Positions 43,232-53,010 of a DNA stretch of 64,000 nucleotides are shown one piece after another. This DNA is from Gloeobacter violaceus PCC 7421 (GTDB taxonomy: Bacteria > Cyanobacteriota > Cyanobacteriia > Gloeobacterales > Gloeobacteraceae): the NCBI RefSeq assembly GCF_000011385.1, contig NC_005125.1, forward strand, positions 3,596,001 through 3,660,000, in the 5' to 3' direction. A model generated the notes under the pieces. That model worked only from the letters and a program-made list of their open reading frames with translations, was not told the DNA's origin and did no database searches. Position 1 is the stretch's first letter. Every line of letters begins with the position of its first letter. The position numbers were made by a program, and so were the translations under genes.

Positions 43232-46177
43232 GTGAAAACGTTCGTACAGGATCTCGCACGGCAGATCGAAGGTGAGGTGCGTTTTAGCGAGCTCGACCGC
43301 GCCCTCTATAGTACCGATGCCAGTTTCTATCGCATCCCGCCTATCGGTGTGGTGATCCCCCGCTCGCAAGCCGATGTGGTGGCGACCGTTCAGGCTACCC
43401 GGGCGGCAAAATTGCCGGTGCTGGCCCGCGGCGGCGGCACGAGCGTCTCGGGCCAGGCGGTGGGCCAGGCGGTGGTGCTCGATTTTTCGAAGTATATGCA
43501 CCGGGTCATCGAGGTCAACCCCGAGGAGGGCACCGCCTGGGTCGAACCGGGAGTGGTGCAGGATGTTTTCAAGCAGCATTTGCGGCCCTACGGTCTGCAA
43601 TTTGGCCCGGAGACCGCCACGGCGAGCCGCGCCACCCTGGGGGGTATGGCTGCCAACAACTCCGCCGGGGCGCGCTCGATTCTCTACGGCAAAACGGTCG
43701 ATCACATCCTCGAATGCCGGGCAGTGCTCGCGGACGGTTCGGTGTGCCACTTCGGACCGCTCAACGAGACTGAATTGGCGGCAAAAGCCCAGGGCAGCAG
43801 CCTCGAAGCCCAGCTCTACCGGCAGATTCCGCGCCTGATTGCCCAGCACCGCGAGGATATATTGAACGGTTTCCCGCGTTTGCTGCGGCGGGTGAGCGGC
43901 TACAACCTCGACGCACTGCTCGCCGACTATCCGGATCCCTCGCCCCTACCGGACCCGGATCGCCGCTTCAACCTCGCCAAGTTGCTGGTGGGTTCGGAAG
44001 GGACATTGGCGGTGCTGAGTGCCTTGAAGGTGCGGCTTATCCCGCTGCCGAAGGCGACGGCCGTGGGCGTGGTGCACTTTGGTGAGCTCAACGCAGCCAT
44101 CGACGCGGTGGCAATAATTCTCGAACTCGCCCCGGCTGCAGTCGAACTGGTCGACGATCAGATCCTCGCTCCCGCGATGCGCTCGCGGGCCTTTCAAGAT
44201 CGGGTCGGTTTTATCGAAGGTGACCCGCGCGCTGTGCTCCTGGTCGAATTTCACGGCGAGAACGAACACGAGGTGGCGGAGCGGCTGGAGGCCCTGCGCG
44301 ACCGCCTGGTGCGAGCGCACCTGGGCTACGCCACGGTGAGTGTGCGCGATCAGACCGCCCAGGCGGATGTCTGGAATCTGCGCAAGGCCGGGTTGGGGAT
44401 GCTGATGAGCACCCGCGCGGAGCGCAAACCCCTCGCCTTCGTCGAAGATCCGGCCGTACCGGTCGAGCGGCTGGGCGAATTTGTGCGCGAATTTCAGCGC
44501 ATCGTCGCTGCCCACGGCACCCACGCCGGTTACTACGGCCACGCCTCGGTGGGCTGCCTGCACATCCGCCCCGCCCTCAATCTCAAAGATCCTGGCGACA
44601 TCGAGCGCCTGAACGCCATGCTGCACGAGGTGAGCGACCTCACCCGCGCTTTGGGTGGTTCGATGAGCGGCGAGCACGGCGACGGTCTGGCGCGCAGCTG
44701 GCTCAACGAAAAGATGTTCGGCCCGCGGCTGTACGGCGCATTTCAAACGGTCAAGCGCACCTTCGACTTCGAGAACCGCATGAACCCCGGCAAAGTGGTC
44801 GACGGGCCGCCGCCGGACGCTCACCTGCGCTACGGCCCCGGCTACCGCACCCAGGAGCTGGCCACCACCTTCGACTTCAGCCGCGAATTCGGCTTTGCCC
44901 GCGCGGCCGAGATGTGCAACGGCAACGGCAACTGCCGCAAGCAGGACGTGGGCACGATGTGTCCTTCCTACCAGGCGACTCTCGATGAAAAGCACTCGAC
45001 CCGCGGCCGGGCCAACGCCCTGCGCTCGGTGCTGGCGGGCCAGGCGGGCTCGGAAAGTTTCACGGGTAGGGGCCTTTACGAGGTCATGGACCTCTGTCTT
45101 TCGTGCAAAGCCTGCCAGACCGAATGCCCCTCTAGCGTCAACATGGCCAAGCTCAAAGCGGAATTTTTGAGCCATTATCACCGCGAGCACGGCACGCCCT
45201 GGCGCGACCGGGTGGTCGGTCACATCGCGCTCGTCAACCGGCTCGGCGCGGCTACCGCTCCGCTCTCAAACTGGCTGATCAAAAGTCCCCTGGGAGTGCT
45301 GGGCAAACGCCTGTTGGGCTTTGCCCCCGAGCGCACCCTGCCCGCCTTTGCCCCCCAGACCTTCAGCCGCTGGTTTTCCACCCGCTCCTCGAAGCCCCTG
45401 GGCACGGGGCGCCGGGGTCCGGTGGTGCTCTTCCACGACACCTATATGGAATACAACACCCCCGAGATTGGCCGGGCGGCGGTGAAGTTGTTGGAACAGC
45501 TGGGCTACGAAGTGATCCTGCCCACCCGGCGCTGCTGCGGTCGGCCGATGATCTCAAAAGGGCTGCTGGCCGAGGCCCAGGCCACTGCCCGCTACAACGT
45601 CGAGCAGCTGTTGCCCTACGCCCGGGCGGGTATACCGATCCTGGGCTGCGAGCCCAGTTGCATCCTCACCCTGCGCGACGAGTACCTGGATCTGGTTTCT
45701 GGCGGCGACGCCAAGGACGTGGCTGCCCACAGCCTCACCATCGACGAATTTCTATTCGATCTACACCGGCGGGGCGAACTCAACCTTGAATTTGCCAAAT
45801 CGGCGCTCCCGGCGCTGCTGCACGGCCACTGCCACCAGAAGGCGATGGTGGGCACCCGGCCGACGCTGGAATTGCTCAAACTGGCCTTCGACGCCCACGA
45901 GATCCCCTCGGGCTGCTGCGGGATGGCCGGTGCCTTCGGTTATGAGCAGGAGCACTACGACCTGTCGCTGGCGATCGGTTCCCAGCGTCTGTTTCCAGCA
46001 ATCGAGCAATCTACGCCCGAAACTGTTCTGGTGGCGGACGGCGTCTCCTGCCGCCAGCAAATCGCCCACGCCACCGGCAGGCAGGCCAAACACCTGGTAG
46101 AAGCGCTCTCGGTAACGCTCCCCCCTTACACTAAGGGGGGCCAGGGGGGATCTACTGCCTTGGATACTGGCTCTTGA
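43232..46177 (+). CDS. YdiJ-like FAD- and Fe-S-dependent D-2-hydroxyacid dehydrogenase
   Basis: A 981-residue fusion. Residues about 35-270 form a PCMH-type FAD domain (VLARGGGTSVSGQAVGQAVV, LGGMAANNSAGARSI). A FAD-linked oxidase C-terminal domain follows (about 270-530; YYGHASVGCLHIRP, GEHGDGLAR). Two [4Fe-4S] motifs are CNGNGNCRKQDVGTMC and CLSCKACQTECP. Two CCG domains follow (LPTRRCCGRPM and GCCGMAGAFGYE). This layout matches E. coli YdiJ (2-hydroxyglutarate dehydrogenase) and glycolate/lactate oxidases. The last 20 residues (LPPYTKGGQGGSTALDTGS) are encoded by an inserted repeat, so the tail is probably not ancestral. GTG start at 43232. Confidence 0.93.
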   Translation: MKTFVQDLARQIEGEVRFSELDRALYSTDASFYRIPPIGVVIPRSQADVVATVQATRAAKLPVLARGGGTSVSGQAVGQAVVLDFSKYMHRVIEVNPEEGTAWVEPGVVQDVFKQHLRPYGLQFGPETATASRATLGGMAANNSAGARSILYGKTVDHILECRAVLADGSVCHFGPLNETELAAKAQGSSLEAQLYRQIPRLIAQHREDILNGFPRLLRRVSGYNLDALLADYPDPSPLPDPDRRFNLAKLLVGSEGTLAVLSALKVRLIPLPKATAVGVVHFGELNAAIDAVAIILELAPAAVELVDDQILAPAMRSRAFQDRVGFIEGDPRAVLLVEFHGENEHEVAERLEALRDRLVRAHLGYATVSVRDQTAQADVWNLRKAGLGMLMSTRAERKPLAFVEDPAVPVERLGEFVREFQRIVAAHGTHAGYYGHASVGCLHIRPALNLKDPGDIERLNAMLHEVSDLTRALGGSMSGEHGDGLARSWLNEKMFGPRLYGAFQTVKRTFDFENRMNPGKVVDGPPPDAHLRYGPGYRTQELATTFDFSREFGFARAAEMCNGNGNCRKQDVGTMCPSYQATLDEKHSTRGRANALRSVLAGQAGSESFTGRGLYEVMDLCLSCKACQTECPSSVNMAKLKAEFLSHYHREHGTPWRDRVVGHIALVNRLGAATAPLSNWLIKSPLGVLGKRLLGFAPERTLPAFAPQTFSRWFSTRSSKPLGTGRRGPVVLFHDTYMEYNTPEIGRAAVKLLEQLGYEVILPTRRCCGRPMISKGLLAEAQATARYNVEQLLPYARAGIPILGCEPSCILTLRDEYLDLVSGGDAKDVAAHSLTIDEFLFDLHRRGELNLEFAKSALPALLHGHCHQKAMVGTRPTLELLKLAFDAHEIPSGCCGMAGAFGYEQEHYDLSLAIGSQRLFPAIEQSTPETVLVADGVSCRQQIAHATGRQAKHLVEALSVTLPPYTKGGQGGSTALDTGS
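46120..46153 (+). repeat. G-rich repeat with 9-bp hairpin at a gene end
   Basis: Arms CCCCCCTTA (46120-46128) and TAAGGGGGG (46132-46140) give a perfect stem with a three-base loop; CCAGGGGGGATCT follows. The same unit is at 23394. It encodes the C-terminal tail of the YdiJ-like protein and contains the stop of the convergent secreted-protein gene. It may act as a shared terminator. Confidence 0.75.
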
Positions 46178-46745
46178 CGAAGCCGATTTCAAAGAGCTGC
46201 TGGTAAGCCTTTTGGCCCAGATCCCGCGTCGGGTTCTGGCTGGTGGTGATGCGCACCAGCAGCGGCACCGCCAGTTCGGGTTTGCCCTGGGCGCGGTGGA
46301 TGAGCGCCAGTTGATAGGTCGCTTCGTCGCGGCGGATGGCTGCCTGCAGCGCCACTTGCTTCTCTTGATCGGCGATGCGGTTGTCGATGCCGGCAAACGC
46401 TTTGGACAGCTGCGAGTGCAGCGTGGACATCTGGTTGAGCATCGTGATCGCCTCCTGGTTGCGGGCGACCGCGTCGACGAATTTGCCGTCCTTGGCCATC
46501 TGCTGGGCCGCTTTGAGCATCTGATCGGTCCCGGCGACGCTCAGGACGCTGCTCTCCTGCTCCAGCTGCCGATATTTGGAAGCGTCAGGGATTATCGGGG
46601 CGGTCGGCTCCGAAGCGGTAGTCGTAGTCGGGTTTTGCTTGAGAGGGCCTGCCTGTTGCGCTCCCGCACCCGCCGCCGTCAGCAGGGCCAAAACCGCCAA
46701 GCACGTCCCCACCTGGGAGAGTCTACGCATCGGGAGGTTCCTCAA
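46152..46745 (-). CDS. Secreted helical protein of unknown function
   Basis: A 197-residue exported protein. Residues 1-30 are a signal peptide (SQVGTCLAVLALLTAAGAGAQQ). A Thr/Pro-rich linker (residues about 35-55) precedes a TPR- or coiled-coil-like helical region (QLEQESSVLSVAGTDQMLKA, YQLALIHRAQGKPELAVPLL, the last resembling a TPR). It sits between the YdiJ-like gene, whose end it overlaps by 26 bp, and the psaA promoter. Function unknown. Confidence 0.7.
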   Translation of the reverse strand: MRNLPMRRLSQVGTCLAVLALLTAAGAGAQQAGPLKQNPTTTTASEPTAPIIPDASKYRQLEQESSVLSVAGTDQMLKAAQQMAKDGKFVDAVARNQEAITMLNQMSTLHSQLSKAFAGIDNRIADQEKQVALQAAIRRDEATYQLALIHRAQGKPELAVPLLVRITTSQNPTRDLGQKAYQQLFEIGFVKSQYPRQ

Positions 46746-47098
46746 AACTTCCGTATCATATCACTCCAACCGAAACCGCTCCCTCCCCCGGGGTACGTCC
46801 CTCGGCGGCCAAAAGCAACGGTTTTGCAATTATCGGCAACCTACTGTGACGAACCGGCCGGAGGCCATAACGCTCAAATCCAGATCCAGTAATGATTTCA
46901 GGCTTTTTAAAAATTGTTAAGTGCGCCGTTTGTGCCCTCGGGCTGGCCTATAATGCAGCGTAACTGCGTATGCTCTTGGGTGGATTTCCGCCATCATCAT
47001 CTGCTTCATCAGATACCGAGAGAGCGTACGTTGTGGTTCTCGTTCCGAAACCGAGCATCGACGACTCCGTCGGCGGTGCGTCAGCAAGGAGATCCTCA
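46746..47098 (+). promoter_or_regulatory. psaAB promoter and 5' leader
   Basis: The 353-bp gap before psaA. A consensus -10 box TATAAT lies at 46949-46954; no convincing -35 was found 16-18 bp upstream, which is common for light-regulated cyanobacterial promoters that rely on activators. The mRNA leader would be about 140 nt. The ribosome-binding site is AAGGAG at 47086-47091, seven bases before ATG 47099. Confidence 0.65.
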
Positions 47099-49450
47099 AT
47101 GTCTACAACGCCGCAGGAGCGAGAGAAGCCCGTCAGGGTTCTCGTAGACAACGATCCAGTTCCGACTTCCACCGAAAAGTGGGGCAAGCCGGGCTGGTTC
47201 GAGCGGAACCTGGCGCGCGGTCCCAAGACGACCACCTGGATCTGGGATCTGCACGCTCTGGCTCATGACTTTGAAACCCATACCTCCGACAAGGAAGAAA
47301 TCTCCCGCAAAATCTTCTCGGCCCACTTCGGCCACCTCGCGGTGGTCTGCGTGTGGCTGAGCGGCATGTTCTGGCACGGCGCGTACTTCTCCAACTTCAC
47401 AGCCTGGATGGAAAACCCGCTGGGGCTCAAACCGAGCGCCCAGACCGTCTGGCCGGTCTTCGGCCAGGAGATTCTCAACGATCCGTCCACCGTCGCCAAG
47501 GGCTTCGAGCAGGGCGGTATCGTGATCACCTCGGGGCTTTTCCACCTGTGGCGCGCGGTCGGGTTTACGACCACCGGCCAGCTTGCGGCGATGTCGATCG
47601 CGATGCTCATTATCGCGGCGCTATTTTTGTTTGCGGGTTGGTTCCACTACCACAAGCGCGCTCCCAAGCTCGAGTGGTTCCAGAACGTCGAGTCGATGCT
47701 CAACCACCATCTGGCGGGGCTCTTCGGTCTGGGCTCTTTGTTCTGGACCGGCCACCTGATTCACGTGGCCCTGCCGGTCAAAGCGCAGCTCGACGCCGGT
47801 ATCGCCCCAGCCCAGGTCAACCCGTTCGCGGGCCTGGACTACGGGTTGATGGGCCAGTACTTCCCGAAGGGCTTTGGTCCCAACGGCGGTCTGGGGGCGT
47901 TCTTTACCCTCAACTGGGGCCAGTTCACCGACTTTTTGACCTTCAAAGGCGGTCTGGAACCGGCCACCGGTGCGCTGTACCTCACCGACATCGCCCATCA
48001 CCATCTGGCCATCGCGACACTGTTCATCATCGCGGGCCACATGTACCGGACCAACTGGGGCATCGGCCACTCGATCAAAGAGATGCTCGAAGCCCACAAA
48101 GGTCCCCTCACCGGTGAAGGGCACCGCGGCCTCTACGAGGTGCTCACCACCTCCTGGCACGCGCAACTGGCCATCAACCTCGCGATGGCCGGTTCGATCA
48201 CGATCATCGTCGCCCATCACATGTACGCGATGAACCCGTACCCCTACATGGGCACGGACTACGCGACCCAGATTTCGCTGTTCACGCACCACATGTGGAT
48301 CGGCGGCTTCTTGATCGTGGGCGCCGGTGCGCACGCGGCGATTTTCATGGTCCGCGACTACGACCCGGTCACCAATCAGAACAACCTGCTGGATCGGGTG
48401 CTGCGCCACCGCGACGCGATCATCTCGCACCTCAACTGGGTGACGCTGTTCCTGGGCTTCCATTCGTTCGGACTCTACGTCCACAACGACACGATGCAGG
48501 CCCTCGGTCGCCCGCGCGACATGTTTGCCGACTTCGCGATTCCGCTGCAGCCGGTATTCGCCCAGTGGATTCAAAACATCCACGCGGCGGCCCCCGGCGG
48601 TGCGACCGCTCCCTGGGTTGGCGGCACCAGCCCTACCTGGTACACCGGCGCGCTCTCGAGCGCCGCGACGCTCCAGGCGAATCAGGTGTTGGCCCTGGCC
48701 AACGACAAAATCTCAATTTCGCCGATCCACCTGGGCACGGCGGACTTCATGGTCCACCACATCTTTGCCCTGTGCATCCACGTCACGGTGCTGATTTTGC
48801 TGAAGGGCGTGCTGTTTGCCCGCTCCTCGCGGCTCATTCCCGACAAAGCCAACCTCGGTTTCCGCTTCCCCTGCGACGGCCCCGGCCGCGGCGGCACCTG
48901 CCAGTCCTCCGCCTGGGATCATGTGTTTCTCGGTCTGTTCTGGATGTACAACACCATCTCGGTGGTGATCTTCCACTTCAGCTGGAAAATGCAGTCGGAC
49001 GTCTGGGGGACGGTCGATCGCTCCACCGGAGCGGTCAACCACATCATCGGCAATACCGACGTGTTGCTTGGTGGCCAGACGGTGGCCCTTTCGCAGTACG
49101 CGGCGAGTTCCATCAACATCAACGGCTGGCTGCGCGACTTTTTGTGGGCGCAGTCCTCGGCGGTCATCAACTCCTACGGTGGCCCGCTCTCGGCCTACGG
49201 CCTGATGTTCCTGGGCGCCCACTTCATCTGGGCCTTCTCGCTGATGTTCCTGTTTAGCGGCCGCGGCTACTGGCAGGAGCTCATCGAGTCGATCGTCTGG
49301 GCCCACAACAAGCTGAAGGTAGCCCCCGCCATTCAACCGCGCGCCCTGAGCATCACCCAGGGTCGGGCGGTCGGCGTGGCCCACTACCTGCTAGGAGGGA
49401 TCGCCACGACGTGGGCGTTCTTCCTGGCCCGATTCCTGGCCTTGCCATAG
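47099..49450 (+). CDS. psaA: Photosystem I P700 chlorophyll a apoprotein A1
   Basis: Half of the PSI heterodimer that binds P700 and the electron carriers A0, A1 and the FX cluster, in the cytoplasmic membrane (Gloeobacter has no thylakoids). The 783-residue protein starts [20 protein letters not shown]; the N-terminal frame extension is not real because AAGGAG precedes this ATG. Marks: [17 protein letters not shown], many His-rich membrane helices, the FX-binding [19 protein letters not shown] and a normal C-terminus. It is 30-40 residues longer than usual PsaA, mainly from loop insertions. Co-transcribed with psaB, 12 bp downstream. Confidence 0.98.
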   Translation: MSTTPQEREKPVRVLVDNDPVPTSTEKWGKPGWFERNLARGPKTTTWIWDLHALAHDFETHTSDKEEISRKIFSAHFGHLAVVCVWLSGMFWHGAYFSNFTAWMENPLGLKPSAQTVWPVFGQEILNDPSTVAKGFEQGGIVITSGLFHLWRAVGFTTTGQLAAMSIAMLIIAALFLFAGWFHYHKRAPKLEWFQNVESMLNHHLAGLFGLGSLFWTGHLIHVALPVKAQLDAGIAPAQVNPFAGLDYGLMGQYFPKGFGPNGGLGAFFTLNWGQFTDFLTFKGGLEPATGALYLTDIAHHHLAIATLFIIAGHMYRTNWGIGHSIKEMLEAHKGPLTGEGHRGLYEVLTTSWHAQLAINLAMAGSITIIVAHHMYAMNPYPYMGTDYATQISLFTHHMWIGGFLIVGAGAHAAIFMVRDYDPVTNQNNLLDRVLRHRDAIISHLNWVTLFLGFHSFGLYVHNDTMQALGRPRDMFADFAIPLQPVFAQWIQNIHAAAPGGATAPWVGGTSPTWYTGALSSAATLQANQVLALANDKISISPIHLGTADFMVHHIFALCIHVTVLILLKGVLFARSSRLIPDKANLGFRFPCDGPGRGGTCQSSAWDHVFLGLFWMYNTISVVIFHFSWKMQSDVWGTVDRSTGAVNHIIGNTDVLLGGQTVALSQYAASSININGWLRDFLWAQSSAVINSYGGPLSAYGLMFLGAHFIWAFSLMFLFSGRGYWQELIESIVWAHNKLKVAPAIQPRALSITQGRAVGVAHYLLGGIATTWAFFLARFLALP

Positions 49451-49462
49451 GGAGTGACAGCA

Positions 49463-52081
49463 ATGGCAACTCGTTTTCCAAAATTCAGCCAGGACCTTGC
49501 GCAGGACCCGACCACGCGCCGTATCTGGTATGGCATCGCCACCGCCCACGACTTTGAAAGTCACGACGGGATGACCGAAGAGTCTCTCTACCAGAAACTC
49601 TTCGCCACCCACTTCGGCCACCTGGCGATCATCTTTTTGTGGTCTTCGGGCAACCTGTTTCACATCGCCTGGCAGGGCAACTTCGAGCAGTGGGTCTCCA
49701 ACCCCACCGGTGTGGTGCCCATCGCCCACGCCATCTGGGACCCCCACTTCGGCAAGGGTGCGGTCGAAGCCTTCACCCCCGAAGGGGGCGCAGGCCCGGT
49801 CAACGCCGCCTACTCGGGGCTGTATTACCTCTACTACACCCTCGGGATGCGCTTCAATTCGGACCTCTACCAGGGTTCGATCTTCTTGATGGTGCTGGCG
49901 ACCGTCTTCTTGATCGCGGGCTGGCTGCATTTGCAGCCCCGCTTCCGGCCGTCCCTCGCCTGGTTCAAGAACGCCGAGTCGCGCCTCAACCACCACCTCT
50001 CGGCGCTGTTCGGGGTCTCCTCTCTGGCCTTCGCGGGCCACATGATCCACGTCGCCATCCCGGCCGCCCGCGGCCAGCGCGTCGACTGGAGCAACTTCCT
50101 GAACACCCTTCCCCACCCGGCGGGCCTGGCGCCCTTTTTCACCGGCAACTGGGGAGTGTACGCCGACCCGCAGGCGGGTCCGCCGATTCTGACTTTTATC
50201 GGCGGCCTCAACCCGGCCACGGGGACGCTCTGGCTCACGGACATCGCCCATCACCATCTGGCCATCGCGGTGATCTTCATCATCGCGGGTCACATGTACC
50301 GGACCAACTTCGGCATCGGCCACTCGATCAAAGAGATCCTCGATGCCCACAAGGGTCCGCTCACCGGTGAAGGGCACCGCGGCCTCTACGACACGATCAA
50401 CAACTCGCTGCACTTCCAGCTCGGTCTGGCCCTGGCTAGCCTGGGCGTCGTCACCTCGCTGGTGGCGCAGCACACCTACGCCCTGCCGGCGTACTTCTAC
50501 ATGCCGCAAGATCACACCACGATGGCGGCGCTTTACACCCATCACCAGTACATCGCTGGATTTTTGATGGTCGGCGCCTTTGCCCACGGTGCGATCTTCT
50601 TCGTGCGCGACTACGACCCGAAGGCGAACGAGAACAACGTGCTCGCCCGCATGCTCGAGCACAAAGAGGCACTCATCTCGCACCTGAGCTGGGTGTCGTT
50701 GTTCCTGGGCTTCCACACCCTGGGCCTTTACGTCCACAACGATGTGATGCTGGCCTTCGGTCGGCCTGAGGACCAGTTGCTCATTGAACCGGTCTTCGCC
50801 CAGTTCGTCCAGGTGCAGTCGGGCAAGATCATCGAGGGCATTCCGGCCTTGTTCGGCGGCCCCGGTGTCACGGCTCCGGGTGAATTCCTGACCGGCTGGT
50901 TGGGTTCGGTCAACGCCAACAACTCGCCCATCTTCCTGCCCATCGGCCCCGGCGATTTCTTGGTGCACCACGCCATCGCCCTGGGTCTGCACACCACCAC
51001 GCTCATCCTGGTCAAAGGTGCGCTCGACGCGCGCGGCTCCAAGCTGATGCCCGACAAAAAGGACTTCGGCTTTGCCTTCCCGTGCGACGGCCCCGGCCGC
51101 GGCGGCACCTGCGACATCTCCGCCTGGGATGCCTTTTACCTGGCGGTCTTCTGGATGCTCAACACGATCGGTTGGGTGACCTTCTACTGGCACTGGAAGT
51201 GGATTTCGATCTGGGGGGACAACGTCGCCCAGTTCAACGCCAGTTCCACCTACCTGATGGGATGGTTGCGCGACTACCTGTGGGCCAACTCGGCTCCCTT
51301 GATCGGCGGTTACTCGCCCTCGGGCGGCACCAACGCCCTGTCGGTCTGGGCCTGGATGTTCCTGTTCGGCCATCTGGTGTGGGCGACGGGCTTCATGTTC
51401 CTGATCGCCTGGCGCGGCTACTGGCAGGAGCTGATCGAGACGCTGGTGTGGGCGCACGAGCGCACGCCCCTGGCCAACCTGGTGCGCTGGAAAGACAAGC
51501 CCGTGGCGATGTCGATCGTTCAGGGCCGTCTGGTGGGTCTTGCTCACTTTACAATTGGGTACATCCTGACCTACGCGGCGTTCTTGATCGCCTCGACGGC
51601 GGCGCTCTATCCCAACGGTCCGGCGGCCTTTACCCCGGCCATCTCCGCGGAGCAGGCCAAAGGTGTGCTCTCGGAGTTCAAGGCCAAGCCGGTGCCCGGT
51701 GGGGTGATGCTGCTTCTGCCTGAGAACATCGTCTTTGACTTCGACAAATCCAGCGTCAAGTTGGATGCGGATCCGGCCCTCAACCGGGTCGTCGGGGTCA
51801 TCCAGTTCTACGGCAGCGAGCCGGTCGAAATCCTGGGCCACACCGACAGCCTGGGTGAAGATGCCTACAACCAGAAACTCTCCGAAGAGCGGGCCAGTGC
51901 TGTGAAGGCCTTCTTCGAGAAAAAGGGCATCGAAGCCGAGCGGCTGACCGCCAAGGGCTACGGCGAGACCAAGCCGGTCGCCCCCAACGCCAAGCCGGAC
52001 GGTTCGGATAACCCCGACGGTCGTCAGCAGAACCGCCGGGTGGAGATCTTGATCAAGACCGAAGTGGTCCCGGTCAGCTGA
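49463..52081 (+). CDS. psaB: Photosystem I P700 apoprotein A2 with C-terminal OmpA-like domain
   Basis: The second half of the PSI core; 872 residues instead of about 735-740. Residues 1 to about 735 are standard PsaB ([24 protein letters not shown]-binding [19 protein letters not shown], membrane helices throughout). From about 745 to the end it has an OmpA/MotB-type peptidoglycan-binding domain: [66 protein letters not shown], and NRRVEI. The extension is in frame and continuous with no stop. This is the Gloeobacter PsaB peculiarity and probably anchors PSI to the cell wall. A strong terminator follows. Confidence 0.98.
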   Translation: MATRFPKFSQDLAQDPTTRRIWYGIATAHDFESHDGMTEESLYQKLFATHFGHLAIIFLWSSGNLFHIAWQGNFEQWVSNPTGVVPIAHAIWDPHFGKGAVEAFTPEGGAGPVNAAYSGLYYLYYTLGMRFNSDLYQGSIFLMVLATVFLIAGWLHLQPRFRPSLAWFKNAESRLNHHLSALFGVSSLAFAGHMIHVAIPAARGQRVDWSNFLNTLPHPAGLAPFFTGNWGVYADPQAGPPILTFIGGLNPATGTLWLTDIAHHHLAIAVIFIIAGHMYRTNFGIGHSIKEILDAHKGPLTGEGHRGLYDTINNSLHFQLGLALASLGVVTSLVAQHTYALPAYFYMPQDHTTMAALYTHHQYIAGFLMVGAFAHGAIFFVRDYDPKANENNVLARMLEHKEALISHLSWVSLFLGFHTLGLYVHNDVMLAFGRPEDQLLIEPVFAQFVQVQSGKIIEGIPALFGGPGVTAPGEFLTGWLGSVNANNSPIFLPIGPGDFLVHHAIALGLHTTTLILVKGALDARGSKLMPDKKDFGFAFPCDGPGRGGTCDISAWDAFYLAVFWMLNTIGWVTFYWHWKWISIWGDNVAQFNASSTYLMGWLRDYLWANSAPLIGGYSPSGGTNALSVWAWMFLFGHLVWATGFMFLIAWRGYWQELIETLVWAHERTPLANLVRWKDKPVAMSIVQGRLVGLAHFTIGYILTYAAFLIASTAALYPNGPAAFTPAISAEQAKGVLSEFKAKPVPGGVMLLLPENIVFDFDKSSVKLDADPALNRVVGVIQFYGSEPVEILGHTDSLGEDAYNQKLSEERASAVKAFFEKKGIEAERLTAKGYGETKPVAPNAKPDGSDNPDGRQQNRRVEILIKTEVVPVS

Positions 52082-52096
52082 TTTCCTCCAAACAAC

Positions 52097-52128
52097 AAAA
52101 AAGCCCCCGGATATCCGGGGGCTTTTTT
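52097..52128 (+). terminator. Rho-independent terminator after psaB
   Basis: A-rich run, stem AAGCCCCCGG / CCGGGGGCTT with an ATAT loop, and a following TTTTTT run. It is nearly symmetric, so it can also end transcription of the convergent membrane-protein gene (52141-53010). Confidence 0.93.
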
Positions 52129-52140
52129 AATAGCTTGCCG

Positions 52141-53010
52141 TCAGGGCGTGTCCGGGTAAGGACGGGTCTGTTTGCAGGTCACCTTTTGCTGATCGGCGTC
52201 GAAGACCAGTAGGTAGCGGACGGACAGGTTTTCGGGGCGCGGCCAACTGGGCAATGGCAGCGCTTCGAGGGCGGTGCGGGCCGCCGCGTCGAGGGCTTCG
52301 CCACCGGAGGTGATGGTCTGGGGCGGCTCTTTGAGTGAAGCGCGCCCGCCTTCGACGGTGAGCGCCACCTCGAAAATAGACAGTCCTGTGCCCGGTTCTG
52401 GAAAGTCGATAGTGTTGCTGAGCGCGAAGCAAAGGCTGGTCGCATACAGTTCGGAGGCGTTCGCCTGTGCAGAGGAAGGGGCGGGGCGGTCGGGTTCGCC
52501 ACTGCGGGTGAGCACCGGCGGGGAGCCCGGTTGGGTGGTGGGAGGGGCATCGGCGAGCAGAGTCGGTGGCGGGGGGGGAGGTGCAGCAGGGCGGCGCGGC
52601 TTGGCAGGGGGCGGAGTTGCCGGGATTAAAACCGTTGGACGGGGGGATTGGGGGGGGGAAGCAGTTTGGGGCTGCGCCGCGGGTCGGGGTAGTGCGGGTG
52701 CTTCGCGGGGCTTTGCTGCGGTGATGGTCACCGGGTCGGAGTTGCTGGGGGAGGGTTGAGAAGGGGGGCGCTCCCGCAGAAGGCGGGTACTGGCAAACAT
52801 GACGAGCACTGCGGCGGCAACGGCCAGGGCTGAAGTTCCCAGAAGCCAGGGGGACCACTTTCGACGCAGGTCCGGACCGGCCATCGCCTCCTGCCACAGC
52901 CGTTCCTCCTCAGGCGGGGCCGCCGCCGGTTGCGGCAGGACCGCTCCCGGCCAGCCGGAGCGGCGGATCAGATCGCCTAGGATTCGCTCCAGCCGCTCAG
53001 GATCGATCAC
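52141..53010 (-). CDS. Putative anti-sigma factor (single-pass, TonB-like periplasmic tail)
   Basis: A 289-residue protein. The N-terminus (VIDPERLERILGDLIRRSGW) is cytoplasmic; one membrane helix SPWLLGTSALAVAAAVLVMF lies around residues 62-83. A long Pro-rich linker (residues about 90-180) follows, then a C-terminal domain with a TonB/TolA-like character (FEVALTVEGGRASLKEP, AARTALEALPLPSWPRP). Its GTG start (53010) overlaps the stop of the sigma-factor gene (GTGA), a typical sigma/anti-sigma layout. The assignment is from context; no classical anti-sigma zinc motif is visible. Confidence 0.6.
   Translation of the reverse strand: MIDPERLERILGDLIRRSGWPGAVLPQPAAAPPEEERLWQEAMAGPDLRRKWSPWLLGTSALAVAAAVLVMFASTRLLRERPPSQPSPSNSDPVTITAAKPREAPALPRPAAQPQTASPPQSPRPTVLIPATPPPAKPRRPAAPPPPPPTLLADAPPTTQPGSPPVLTRSGEPDRPAPSSAQANASELYATSLCFALSNTIDFPEPGTGLSIFEVALTVEGGRASLKEPPQTITSGGEALDAAARTALEALPLPSWPRPENLSVRYLLVFDADQQKVTCKQTRPYPDTP

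Noticed and set aside
46970-47098. Longer psaA start with 43 extra residues
   Set aside because: The extension is not PsaA-like, and the ATG at 47099 has a well-spaced AAGGAG.
49391-51841. 816-codon minus-strand frame opposite psaB
   Set aside because: It is the mirror of psaB codon structure in high-GC DNA; product is Asp/Arg/His-rich without a known fold.
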